From assembly GCA_947474435.1 (NCBI GenBank), contig CANJII010000003.1, positions 62,001 through 126,000 on the forward strand: DNA of 64,000 nucleotides, read 5' to 3'. A program made the translations under genes and the position numbers. Each line of letters opens with the position of its first letter. Within the stretch, counting starts at the first letter, position 1. Source of the DNA: Chitinophagaceae bacterium (GTDB lineage Bacteria > Bacteroidota > Bacteroidia > Chitinophagales > UBA10324). This document shows, in pieces, positions 1-9,343 of this stretch. The notes under the pieces were generated by a model that had not been told where the DNA came from, did not search any database, and was given only the letters and a program-made list of their open reading frames with translations.

Positions 1-394
1 ATTTCAAATCAGTAAAACCATAATTTAAAACAGCAGTCATAGCTTCCTGCATAATTCCCTTCTGATGAAAATCTGCATGAAGCATGTATCCTATTTCGCT
101 TCGTTCGTTTTCCAATTGTAATTTCCAGAAGCAAATTGTTCCGAGCAATCTTGAATCACCTTTCAATGTAATTCCCCAATTGATTCCTTCATTTTTTATC
201 CTATTGTCTTCAAAAACCTGAATCAGTTTTTCGGCATCTTCAATTGTTTGCGCTCTGGGTCGATCAAGGTATTTCATCATTCGCTCATCAGACCGGAGAA
301 TGAATAAATCCTTTGCATCACTCAATTCAATTTTCCGCAATAGCAATCGCTCATTAGTAATTGTTGGGAATGGATTAAAGTTTGGAGTTAACAT
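1..394 (-). CDS. GNAT-family N-acetyltransferase (RimJ/RimL-like), C-terminus outside window
   Basis: Partial gene running off the left edge; it is absent from the ORF track because its stop lies outside. Translation from the ATG at 394 gives MLTPNFNPFPTITNERLLLRK, followed by segments such as ERSEIGYMLHADFHQKGIMQ, which fit the RimJ/RimL type of GNAT fold: an N-terminal ERLxLR strand, then the E-x-GY...G-x-G-x-x-x-EA acetyl-CoA region. The canonical Q/RxxGxG/A loop appears here as HQKGIMQEA, so the acetyl-CoA site is recognisable but not textbook. Family members acetylate protein N-termini, amino acids or small amines; the substrate here cannot be told. It is the last visible gene of the minus-strand group that includes the VanZ-like gene, 24 bases away. 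Confidence 0.8.
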   Translation of the reverse strand, partial: MLTPNFNPFPTITNERLLLRKIELSDAKDLFILRSDERMMKYLDRPRAQTIEDAEKLIQVFEDNRIKNEGINWGITLKGDSRLLGTICFWKLQLENERSEIGYMLHADFHQKGIMQEAMTAVLNYGFTDLK

Positions 395-418
395 TATTCT
401 TACAAGCTATTAAACCAC

Positions 419-790
419 TTAGCTCTTCTTTAAAAAATCCATTGATCTTCTTCGCAGCCAGATTGAAACATAGGCAATGGTTCCTGCTGCATCAAATATG
501 ATGTCGAGCCATTCAAAATGTCGAGTGGTTGTATACTCATTCTGAATAATTTCAATTGCAGTTCCGAATAAAACACAAATGAAGAAAACAATAACAGATT
601 TTAAAATGAATGAATTACCCGACTTCCAGGAATAAAAAATCAAGAGCGCAAGTATGAAATAAAAAAATAAATGAATCCATTTGTCAACAAACAACAAATG
701 AAATAAATCATAATCCGGAAGATCGTTCGCGGGCATCAGCGAGAGATAGGAAATTATCCCTGCCCATATCAAAGGAAACAGCCAGCGCAT
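419..790 (-). CDS. VanZ-like family membrane protein
   Basis: A 123-residue integral membrane protein with four hydrophobic segments (about residues 3-20, 37-55, 62-80 and 95-112). The loop DKWIHLFFYFILALL and the later acidic segment GTAIEIIQNEYTTTRHFEWLDIIFD match the VanZ-like pattern, in which a DKxxHxxxY/F motif after TM1 is followed by an E...Q...R...D-x-x-D/N stretch. VanZ itself gives low-level teicoplanin resistance, but most chromosomal members have no assigned role. It lies 13 bases downstream of gcvH on the same strand, an arrangement often seen beside gcvH and sprA in Bacteroidota, so it is probably co-transcribed. Confidence 0.8.
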   Translation of the reverse strand: MRWLFPLIWAGIISYLSLMPANDLPDYDLFHLLFVDKWIHLFFYFILALLIFYSWKSGNSFILKSVIVFFICVLFGTAIEIIQNEYTTTRHFEWLDIIFDAAGTIAYVSIWLRRRSMDFLKKS

Positions 791-803
791 TTGGTTTTTA
801 AAA

Positions 804-1184
804 TTAATGACCTACTAATGCAGCATATGCAGCGGCATCCATCAACTGATTGGCGTCAGCAGGATTACTCATTTTAACTTTCACCATCCAGCCTCTTGCA
901 TATGCATCTTGATTAACTAATTCAGGATTGGCGTTTAAGTCAGCATTGAGTTCGAGTATTGTTCCGGCAACGGGAAGAAATAAATCGCTTACAGTTTTTA
1001 CTGCTTCTACAGTTCCAAAAACTTCTTCGGCCTTCAAAGTTTTTCCTATAGTGTTTACATCCACATAAACAATATCACCCAATTCGCTTTGTGCGAAATC
1101 GGTGATGCCAATTACTGCTGTGTCGCCTTCCACACGAACCCATTCGTGATCTTTAGTGTAACGGAGATTGTCAGGAAAATTCAT
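804..1184 (-). CDS. gcvH: Glycine cleavage system H protein
   Basis: A full-length 126-residue H protein, the lipoyl carrier that shuttles the methylamine group between the P, T and L proteins of glycine cleavage. The N-terminus [11 protein letters not shown] is the family hallmark, and the lipoylation loop [12 protein letters not shown] places the modified lysine at K63. The P, T and L protein genes are not in the window, as is common in Bacteroidota where gcvH sits next to sprA. It follows sprA on the same strand, but a good terminator hairpin at 1271-1303 separates them, so it may have its own promoter. Confidence 0.97.
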   Translation of the reverse strand: MNFPDNLRYTKDHEWVRVEGDTAVIGITDFAQSELGDIVYVDVNTIGKTLKAEEVFGTVEAVKTVSDLFLPVAGTILELNADLNANPELVNQDAYARGWMVKVKMSNPADANQLMDAAAYAALVGH

Positions 1185-1270
1185 TGAATAAATTTTTTGA
1201 GGGCGGAAAAATAATATCTGAATGCGGAAACTCTAATGAGAAATTATTTTAACTTTTTTACCAATTAAAA

Positions 1271-1303
1271 AAAGAGCACATCATTTAAGAGAATGTGCTC
1301 TTT
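1271..1303 (-). terminator. Intrinsic terminator downstream of sprA
   Basis: A perfect 10-bp inverted repeat (AAAGAGCACA / TGTGCTCTTT) with a 13-base loop sits just past the sprA stop. Read on the minus strand it is followed by TTTTAATTGG, a short U-run, as expected for a rho-independent terminator. Confidence 0.75.
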
Positions 1304-1319
1304 GTGTATTGTTTTAAAA

Positions 1320-4300
1320 TTATTGTGCAAGCGTAAATCGAATTGTTACACCTGCATTGGTATATCGAATAGGATATGATGCTGATGTGGCTGGTATGCT
1401 GTATCTTTTATCAACAAACAAACGAATGTTTAACCGGCTGCTTACCATGTATTCAGCTGATGGCGCAATGCTGATGGTTTTCATTCCCTGAGTTGGTGTG
1501 CTTACCGCCTGATCTAATTTGTAGTTTGTTGTTATGTTGTTTGAAACAGAAACATCGCACTTCAGATTCAAATCATTTTTCAATCGTTTTTTCTTCCCTT
1601 TAATTTTAAAAGGGATTGGTGCATTTTTCCATTTGTAACCAAGACCAATAGTAATTTCAGATGTGCGCGATTCCACCAATTGATAATCGAGAAAACTCAT
1701 TTGTAGATTTCTTCCTTTTTTATATTCAAACTTTGTGCTCAGGTTATTTTTCCATTGTGCATCAACTCCAATTAAAGGAGAAAACTGTTCGGTTATGCCT
1801 ATACTTGGAATATCGTAATAGCTGATGAAGTTTCCGGAAACAGAATCAATTTGACTTGGAATATTTATTCCATTTTTATTTTCACCATTAAAATCAAGAG
1901 CAGAGCTGAATGAATTTATGGTAAGTGTTGAAGTATAACCGTGAGAAATATTCAGTGAGTTCCAGATTTTATGAGCCCATTTCATTTTTGTTAAACCATT
2001 GTAAGTTATTCGCCAGTTAGGAGCCGGGATACCTTTGAAGTATTGATACAACCCAACAGAATTCACATCTTTTCCGGCATATGCTGCAAGGAATGATGGG
2101 ATTAATACATCCTGAGAATATGGACCATAACCATAAGCATAATTCGGATTGTTTGATTCACCGGTTGTATCAGAAGGATTAACAAAGATTCCTTGTGAAT
2201 TGGAATTGTTTAACTGTAGGCGACCAGAAACAGTTTGGCGATAAGCCTCAAACAAATCGAATGTTGGTGACTTTCCATTGGTATCAGGTTTTTGAAATGC
2301 AGTATTCCATGCAATGAAAGAAACAGTGTACTGGCCAAAAGCCTGTTGGTTTAAATGCTGGTAACCAAAATCAGTATTCTTGAAAAATTCAGTTGTGTTG
2401 TATGAATAATTTTTCATGAAGTTGATATCTACATTCACATCTTTCAGGGGTTCAAACTGTGCGCGTGCCGTTATGTTTCGGCTGAAGTTTTGAATGAACT
2501 GATAATTCATTGCAGTATCATTTGTAATCCATCCTTTGTTTGCTGCATCGTTCAACCAATTGGTATCAGGCTGCATTCCGAAAACAAAATCCCAACCGGG
2601 AGCAGTCTTTTTTAAATCCTGTCCGAAATTTTTCGCCTTATAAATAAAGCCCGGAAGTGTGGTACCCTTTGTTTGAGTATAAGTAAAAGTGATTTTCTTT
2701 AAACTGATAATCGGACGAATAATAAATGATAAGCCTCCTTTTGCTGTTGGCTGATTATTTTTCTTTTGATCCTTTGTGACTACTTTGTTGTCTTTATCAT
2801 CTTTCCCATCCTTATCACCACTTTTCTGCTGGGTTTGTGATGAGGTGTTCGTGTTATAAGGTTTCAGAAATTTCCACTTATTATAAAGATTTCTGAAGTT
2901 CAGATCACTGTTAAAATTGATGTTCTGGTCGTTGTTTAATTTATTGCCAAGCGGGTTTTCTTTCAACCTGATTTTTTCAAAGGCAGTTCCTTTGCCGGTG
3001 GTATCACTGACTAATGGCATGGCTTCCCATTCGTATTGAGCACCATACTTTACAGTTCCTGTTATCCAGTCTAAAATCGGAATTTTATTTATCGGCAGGG
3101 TATAAGCAAGATTTGCAGAATGATTGTAATGAGTGGTGCGCCCGAAATTTTTAATGTTGTTCATGACCGAATCTTTTTCAAGTTTGGTATCAATACGACC
3201 AGTGTCTTCATCAATTCTGGTATTTGTTATTGCATTAAAATCAAGATTCAGTGATTTAGCCAATTCGAATTTCACACCGTAAAATCTATCCCATGTCCAG
3301 AACTTATTATAAGTCGGATCGGCCGGTGGAGATAGCGGATCGGTTTCACGCATGCGCGATTGACCGTACTGTCGGTCCATTACATTCCGGAATGAAATGT
3401 TAGTAGGTAAGAAATTGAAATTGATATCACGAACAGCTTTCAGGTATTTTGGTTTTGTTCCAATCAGTTTATTGAATGGTGAAATGAATTTTGATTTTCC
3501 GGGATACACATAACCTAACTCACCATGATATTTTTTTATCAGATCACTTTCAATAATCGGATTGTGCTTAAAAGTTTGCGTATATGCATAAGTAGCATTC
3601 CAGTTTTCGATTCCATAAATGTGTGGCTTAGCACTTTTGTTGGTGTTCATGCGGCGCACATTTGTAAAATTCAAACTCTTGATGCTGGTGAAATCCTGGG
3701 CAACACTTCTTAGGGAATCGCGTTCTTTCGAACTGTAATTCGGATTATTCAATTTATCTTTCAATAAAACATCCAATTCATATGGATCATATTTCGGATT
3801 ACTCATAGAGTTAGAAATGCCGAGATACATCGGAAGCTGAAGTCCAATACTCTTTGGTAAAAATTTTCCGAGTTGAAAGGTTCCGGAAGCGTCGTACTGA
3901 AAGAAATTATCTTTAAATCGTTCGTTTAATTTTTGTTCCAATTGACCGAAACCTATAGAGTGCATGGTTCCGCTTAATGAAATGTTTCCAAGGTCGGCGA
4001 GTTTCACATCTACCCTTCCGAGAGCTGCATAACCACCCTCTTCGTCGAAACCGCTTAATCGTAATTCGTTGAACCAAAGTTCTGCACACTTTGAAGTTCC
4101 ATCATCGGCATCGCCAAGCGGATATCCACTGCTTTGTTTTGGATTACGAATACCAAGCATGGCAACTTTTGCCAATCCTAAATCCGGATTTCCGACAATT
4201 GTAATTCTATCTCCATTTGATAACACAATAGAGAAGGGAGAACTGAAAGATGCGCCAGCAGCATCTCTAGCTTGTTTAATATCAGTTAGGTCAGTCAGTT

Positions 4301-7300
4301 TTATTTCAAAGTTGTTTGCAGTTGGCCACACATTAACGCCGGTGCTGTCATAAAAAACAGAAGGAGTTAAAGGTTTTTCATATTCATAATAATTGCCAAC
4401 GAAGTCGGAACCTAAGCGCATAAAAGCAGTAAGGTCGCCGTAATTAAAAGTGTATCCGTTACCAGCATTCTCAGCATGCACAAACATTTTCAATACTTTA
4501 AATGTTCGTAAATCAAGATTCAGGCTTTTATAAACCGCTCTTGAATCACCATCCTGAAGATTACACGCTTGTATACTCAATGACTGCTCATTTTGTAAAA
4601 GTGTTTGTACCGAACCGAGCTGTTGTTCGCGTTGAATTCCCGGGGGCATTACATAATTAATCGGAGTCCGTTGTGAATTTTCTTCCAATGAAACAGAGCC
4701 CACATTAAAATAGGTTGACCCGTTATTATCATCCGGAATATACTCACCTGGTGTTTGCATGCTGAACTGGTACTTGCGCCATTGATTGCGCACGAACTCA
4801 AGTTTAGCAAAGCGCAGCGTTACTGCTGTATCAAAACCTGCCATATAAATTCTGATGAATCGTATAGATTTAAAATCCTGAATGCCCCCGACTTTTTTAT
4901 AGTATTCTTCAATTGGAATTTTTACCTGAATCCATGTTTCATCGCCGATTATTTGATTGTTACAACTAATATCTTTTGCTGTTACAATATCGGTAATGTA
5001 ATTGTTGCCGGTAGTTCCTAAATCATTTGGGTTCAGCGAAACTTTATATTCAAAATATTCTTCCGTTTCACTTAAGGTATTATCACGATTCAAATCTTCC
5101 GATTCAGGAATATTTGTGGCTGCATCAGAAACCGGATCACCAGGTTGAGAGATTGGCGAATTGCCATCAGGATTATTATATTTTTTATACCGGTTAAGAA
5201 TTCCCGGTTCATTGTTATTAAAATTCTGGCTTAAATAATATTCGTAATTATCTCCGGCCGGATCAGCCAAAGCAGCTAAGTAGTATGGTGAATTTATTCC
5301 ATAGTTCAGTGCAATTTGTGCAAGATATGCAGAATCAAATTTTACTTCAGTCATGGTATTTGCGCCAGGATTTAACGGAGCACCAACACCATCATATCCA
5401 ACATCCTGAAATTGCCTTGCTGCTTCGTTATTATCAAATGAATTTGTCGGAGGAATGTTTACCGGAATGATGGACCAGTTAGAGGTATCTAAATTTGCAT
5501 TTGCTGGGTCTCCGTCGGGAGGCAAACCGTTTTCAGTAAATAAGCGACCATCCTTTAAAATGTCTTCCGAAATATTTCCAAGGTCAACATAAATATTTCC
5601 GTACTTATTTCCACCATAACCTTCAATATACGGATCAAGAACCCAGAATTGTATGTACTCAATATTGGCTTGTTCAAAGTCATTGTAATCAATGCTGCGC
5701 ATAATACCGGCCCAGTTTTTATCCGGATTTTTCAGGTGTATTCTTCCTAAATCATCCACCCCGTTAAATGTGTTTGCATCTGCCTGAAAATTATATGGGC
5801 CTTTTACATTGGGCTCAAAATTCAAATCAAAGGTTGGAAGATTACTTGCTATAGGGTTATTGTTTTGTTTGTTTGGAAACAATTCTTTTTCTATAATTTC
5901 TCTGGTGTAAAATGAACATTGTTCATCAGAATTTCCTGAAATACCTGCCGGAGTAGAAGAAAGGTCTCTGAGAAATAAAGGATCAATTGCATACCACGAA
6001 AGTTTGGCGCGGTGAATTCCGTAAATGAGATTGTTTATTGAATCTGCCTCCTGAAACAATCCGGTTGAAGATCTTGACGGAGTACTTGCAAGAACCCAGC
6101 TGCTGTAAGGAAATTTTAAATCGTAAGTGCTTTGTGTTCCTTCAAAATCATCAATGTAAACCTGTCCGGCATCTCCTTTTCCAATGGCTTTACTGTGACC
6201 GGGATCCAGTCGGGCAACTTCACCGCTAATTGTTATTGTTGATTTTTCTTTCGTATCAAGTAACGGAAGTTTATCAACCAGGCGAGTGATAAAACCTGAT
6301 TCGGTTTGCCAGCTTCCGTCTAAACCGTAAATGGCATTACTGATTGGGTCATCACCAACCTGAAGTTTTCTTGTATAAGGTCTTTCTGATAAATGAAGAT
6401 AGGTTCCACCTAATTTAAAATGATCGTTTATGTAGTAATCTGCGCGTGTGCCAAATAAAGTTTTTGTAGTGAATCCGAATGTTGCATTGTTTTCAAACGA
6501 AACATTTATTGGAGCCCCTGAATTCATAATTCCCTGATTGATAATTTTCAATCTTCCTAAATTATAATCGACTGTGTAATCTACATTTTCCTGCAATACT
6601 TGCCCGCCGGCAGTAACTTTAACAGAGCCTTGTGGTATGTTGAATGCACCAAGAGAAATATCAGAAGAAGAAGAACCTTTGTACGAACCTTTAATCGTGT
6701 ACCTGTCAAACTCCGGAAACTGCAGTGCAATGGTTTTTGTGGAATCATACAACACCTGATAAACATATTTTGAAGCTACATTCGGATCGGTAAATTTTGA
6801 GGCCAAATCTTTTCCAAAGGGTTCTAACACGGGAAAAATAACTTTTCCGTTATTTGGATTGATGGTTAAACCCGGAATAAAATCAAACATACCATCGGGT
6901 TGCGGATCCTGATTGTTATTCAGACGATCTAACCCAAGCAAACGAATGAGGGGAATGCTGTTTACATTACCGGCAGGAATAAATCTTCTTGAACCACCTG
7001 CAGGGTCTAAGTAATAAACATCTAATCTGAAATCAGAAGGATTCACCTGATATGCTCCCAATGAATACACATTCTTCATCATCAGTTTCCAGATCGGAAG
7101 TTTCGGGCGAACTGAGGTACTCTTCAGCATTTTTAAAAACAAAACATTAGGCTGATCGGCATTGGTTGGAAGGTCTTCGGCAAATTCACCTACCTGGTAA
7201 ACTTTTCCATTGTAGGTATATTGATAAGCAACAGCGAGTATATCATCCGGATTCAATTGCTGATTTAACAAAATAAATCCAAGTTGTGGTTGCAAAGTAT

Positions 7301-8663
7301 ATTCAGTTGATGATAGCTGGCGTGCATAGGTTTTTTCAAAATCCTGAACTGGCTGCAATAAAAAATTTCCGCCTGTTAATTCCTGAATGGTTGAACTGAG
7401 TGAACGGACATTTTGATTTTGTGATAATTTATAATACAAATCGTTAGAGGCGGCCTGTGAGGGAAATTTATTCATGGAAGAACCTGCCGGTAAAGCTCCG
7501 TTTGTATAGGGAAGAATCTGCGGACTGTATGGTTGATTTTCTCCTAAATCCTGAAAGGCAACAATATCACGAGTCATTGTAGTTGCACCGTTTTTATTGG
7601 TGACCCAAACCTGAATTTTATTGATCTGCGCACCAGTGTTCAACACAGGAATCTGCGCCATGTTTTTGTTGTAATTATCACGGAAAAACTGAGCGAGAAA
7701 ATAGTTTCTGTTTTCATCATACTGGTCAGCATTTACTTCAAAGGTTTGAGTTTGTGCGCCACCTTGAATGGTTATGCTTTGTGCCTGTGATTTTTGTTGT
7801 GAGATAACCGTGGTCAACATCAACCGACCGAATTGCAATTGTGTTTTTAAACCGAACAAACTCTGACTGCCTTGAATTAAAGTAGTGTTCAATGGAAGGC
7901 TCACATTTCCTGCTTCAATCTTTTTAATAATTTCATCCTGGTAGCCGGTGTATTCGAGCTTCACCTGATTTTCAAAATCGAATGAACTTTGTGTGTTGTA
8001 GTTGGTGGTGAGTTTTAATTTATCGCCGATTTTTCCAACCACATTCATTTGAATATTCATATCGAATTGAAAACCTCCTTGCTTGCGTTGTTGTTCAGTC
8101 AATGTTGGGTTCTGAATATTCTGACGGTTGTAACCGAATGTTAAATCAATGTTTCCATTGGGGCGAATGTCAACTGCGGTTCCGCCGAATAATCTATCCG
8201 CTAACTGGCCACCAACATTTACTTTCGGAATTAATCCTTTGTGGGTGAGCAGCGAATTTGAATTACTGAGTTGTTCGAAATTTTCTTTTTGTGTTTTATC
8301 GTATTCATATTTTAAAAACTCTTCGAAACTCATGTAGGTCGGGTTGCGATAAAACTGATTACCGATTGTTTCAGTTAAAATGTATTGATTGGTTTCGGGA
8401 TCATACTCTACAGTTTGTTGAATGTTGGATGGATCAGTTAAATCCATTGGATTATTATTCTGATCATTTGCACTTCCGTCATTATCCTGAATGGGATAGG
8501 GTAAATCAATTTCAGGTGGCGTATCAATTGCAGCAGTAGAATTTGCAGTATTATTACTTGTGTTGTTGAATTTATTCAATTCATTTTTTCCTATTGCTGA
8601 TAATACAGTGAGCACCGCAAATGCAGATACAATGATGAATGCGGGATTAAAATTGCGTTTCAA
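1320..8663 (-). CDS. sprA: SprA (SOV) type IX secretion outer-membrane translocon
   Basis: A 2447-residue protein, within the size range of SprA/SOV (about 2400 residues), the very large single-chain 36-strand beta-barrel that forms the T9SS translocon and is needed for gliding and export of proteins with C-terminal sorting domains. An N-terminal hydrophobic segment (about residues 8-25) serves for export. Family features include repeated barrel-like aromatic-rich segments through the chain, and a C-terminus ending in a strand, AGVTIRFTLAQ, with a terminal aromatic as in outer-membrane barrels. A low-complexity K/D/N/Q-rich insertion near residues 1935-1970 (SGDKDGKDDKDNK) is probably a flexible loop. 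It follows ruvA and the malic enzyme gene on the same strand, the usual Bacteroidota order. The Lys/Arg start MKRN and short spacing to ruvA support the ATG at 8663. Confidence 0.97.
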   Translation of the reverse strand: MKRNFNPAFIIVSAFAVLTVLSAIGKNELNKFNNTSNNTANSTAAIDTPPEIDLPYPIQDNDGSANDQNNNPMDLTDPSNIQQTVEYDPETNQYILTETIGNQFYRNPTYMSFEEFLKYEYDKTQKENFEQLSNSNSLLTHKGLIPKVNVGGQLADRLFGGTAVDIRPNGNIDLTFGYNRQNIQNPTLTEQQRKQGGFQFDMNIQMNVVGKIGDKLKLTTNYNTQSSFDFENQVKLEYTGYQDEIIKKIEAGNVSLPLNTTLIQGSQSLFGLKTQLQFGRLMLTTVISQQKSQAQSITIQGGAQTQTFEVNADQYDENRNYFLAQFFRDNYNKNMAQIPVLNTGAQINKIQVWVTNKNGATTMTRDIVAFQDLGENQPYSPQILPYTNGALPAGSSMNKFPSQAASNDLYYKLSQNQNVRSLSSTIQELTGGNFLLQPVQDFEKTYARQLSSTEYTLQPQLGFILLNQQLNPDDILAVAYQYTYNGKVYQVGEFAEDLPTNADQPNVLFLKMLKSTSVRPKLPIWKLMMKNVYSLGAYQVNPSDFRLDVYYLDPAGGSRRFIPAGNVNSIPLIRLLGLDRLNNNQDPQPDGMFDFIPGLTINPNNGKVIFPVLEPFGKDLASKFTDPNVASKYVYQVLYDSTKTIALQFPEFDRYTIKGSYKGSSSSDISLGAFNIPQGSVKVTAGGQVLQENVDYTVDYNLGRLKIINQGIMNSGAPINVSFENNATFGFTTKTLFGTRADYYINDHFKLGGTYLHLSERPYTRKLQVGDDPISNAIYGLDGSWQTESGFITRLVDKLPLLDTKEKSTITISGEVARLDPGHSKAIGKGDAGQVYIDDFEGTQSTYDLKFPYSSWVLASTPSRSSTGLFQEADSINNLIYGIHRAKLSWYAIDPLFLRDLSSTPAGISGNSDEQCSFYTREIIEKELFPNKQNNNPIASNLPTFDLNFEPNVKGPYNFQADANTFNGVDDLGRIHLKNPDKNWAGIMRSIDYNDFEQANIEYIQFWVLDPYIEGYGGNKYGNIYVDLGNISEDILKDGRLFTENGLPPDGDPANANLDTSNWSIIPVNIPPTNSFDNNEAARQFQDVGYDGVGAPLNPGANTMTEVKFDSAYLAQIALNYGINSPYYLAALADPAGDNYEYYLSQNFNNNEPGILNRYKKYNNPDGNSPISQPGDPVSDAATNIPESEDLNRDNTLSETEEYFEYKVSLNPNDLGTTGNNYITDIVTAKDISCNNQIIGDETWIQVKIPIEEYYKKVGGIQDFKSIRFIRIYMAGFDTAVTLRFAKLEFVRNQWRKYQFSMQTPGEYIPDDNNGSTYFNVGSVSLEENSQRTPINYVMPPGIQREQQLGSVQTLLQNEQSLSIQACNLQDGDSRAVYKSLNLDLRTFKVLKMFVHAENAGNGYTFNYGDLTAFMRLGSDFVGNYYEYEKPLTPSVFYDSTGVNVWPTANNFEIKLTDLTDIKQARDAAGASFSSPFSIVLSNGDRITIVGNPDLGLAKVAMLGIRNPKQSSGYPLGDADDGTSKCAELWFNELRLSGFDEEGGYAALGRVDVKLADLGNISLSGTMHSIGFGQLEQKLNERFKDNFFQYDASGTFQLGKFLPKSIGLQLPMYLGISNSMSNPKYDPYELDVLLKDKLNNPNYSSKERDSLRSVAQDFTSIKSLNFTNVRRMNTNKSAKPHIYGIENWNATYAYTQTFKHNPIIESDLIKKYHGELGYVYPGKSKFISPFNKLIGTKPKYLKAVRDINFNFLPTNISFRNVMDRQYGQSRMRETDPLSPPADPTYNKFWTWDRFYGVKFELAKSLNLDFNAITNTRIDEDTGRIDTKLEKDSVMNNIKNFGRTTHYNHSANLAYTLPINKIPILDWITGTVKYGAQYEWEAMPLVSDTTGKGTAFEKIRLKENPLGNKLNNDQNINFNSDLNFRNLYNKWKFLKPYNTNTSSQTQQKSGDKDGKDDKDNKVVTKDQKKNNQPTAKGGLSFIIRPIISLKKITFTYTQTKGTTLPGFIYKAKNFGQDLKKTAPGWDFVFGMQPDTNWLNDAANKGWITNDTAMNYQFIQNFSRNITARAQFEPLKDVNVDINFMKNYSYNTTEFFKNTDFGYQHLNQQAFGQYTVSFIAWNTAFQKPDTNGKSPTFDLFEAYRQTVSGRLQLNNSNSQGIFVNPSDTTGESNNPNYAYGYGPYSQDVLIPSFLAAYAGKDVNSVGLYQYFKGIPAPNWRITYNGLTKMKWAHKIWNSLNISHGYTSTLTINSFSSALDFNGENKNGINIPSQIDSVSGNFISYYDIPSIGITEQFSPLIGVDAQWKNNLSTKFEYKKGRNLQMSFLDYQLVESRTSEITIGLGYKWKNAPIPFKIKGKKKRLKNDLNLKCDVSVSNNITTNYKLDQAVSTPTQGMKTISIAPSAEYMVSSRLNIRLFVDKRYSIPATSASYPIRYTNAGVTIRFTLAQ

Positions 8664-8749
8664 ATTCGCGTAAGTTTATTCTGCTAAAAAATTAAAATCT
8701 TCCTCTGAAAATAGATGAAGGCTAAAATAGCCCGCACCCTTATCGCTTA

Positions 8750-9343
8750 TCAAATTGTTTTCAACACTTGTTTGATAATGTCCTCCACTGTCATAGACGG
8801 ATTGGAAGCCACTGCGCGCTGCACTGCTTGCTCGGCAGGTGCTCGTGAGAAACCCAACATGATGAGTGCGCTTAACGCTTCGTCATTCACTTTATTATGC
8901 GATGTAAATCCATCGGCCTTGGTTGCCACTTTTGCTACCTTATCTTTTAACTCTAAAATAATTCGCTTTGCGGTTTTTGGGCCGATGCCTTTAATGCGCT
9001 CGAATGCGTGAGCGTTCTCAGTTAAAATAGCGTTGCGCAAATCGTTTGGTGATAATGCTGACAACACCATGCGAACAGTGGATGCACCCACTCCTGAAAT
9101 ATTTAATAACTCGGTAAACATGCTTCGCTCCTCTTCTTCAGCAAAACCATACAACGAAACTATCAATGGACTTTGTGTTCCGCCGGTGATGTGTAAGTAG
9201 GTATGTAATTTTCCGGAATCATCGTGCTGAATTTTACTCCAGGTGTTCATCGATATATTTACATGGTAACCCACGCCCCCGTTTTCAATAATTATATGCG
9301 TGGGACTTTTGAAAGAAAATTTTCCCTGTAAGTATGAAATCAT
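8750..9343 (-). CDS. ruvA: Holliday junction branch migration complex subunit RuvA
   Basis: A 197-residue RuvA, the tetramer that grips four-way junctions and loads RuvB. The OB-fold domain is at residues 1-62 (MISYLQGKF...GVGYHV), the helix-hairpin-helix pair is at about 70-130 ([10 protein letters not shown] and [16 protein letters not shown]), and a separate C-terminal domain III that contacts RuvB begins near residue 150 ([14 protein letters not shown]). ruvB and ruvC are not in the window. Its start codon overlaps the stop of the malic enzyme gene by four bases, suggesting translational coupling, and sprA follows 86 bases downstream. Confidence 0.97.
   Translation of the reverse strand: MISYLQGKFSFKSPTHIIIENGGVGYHVNISMNTWSKIQHDDSGKLHTYLHITGGTQSPLIVSLYGFAEEEERSMFTELLNISGVGASTVRMVLSALSPNDLRNAILTENAHAFERIKGIGPKTAKRIILELKDKVAKVATKADGFTSHNKVNDEALSALIMLGFSRAPAEQAVQRAVASNPSMTVEDIIKQVLKTI

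Noticed and set aside
419-790. Glycopeptide resistance gene
   Set aside because: VanZ-like proteins are common chromosomal membrane proteins; no vanHAX or regulator is present, so resistance should not be claimed.
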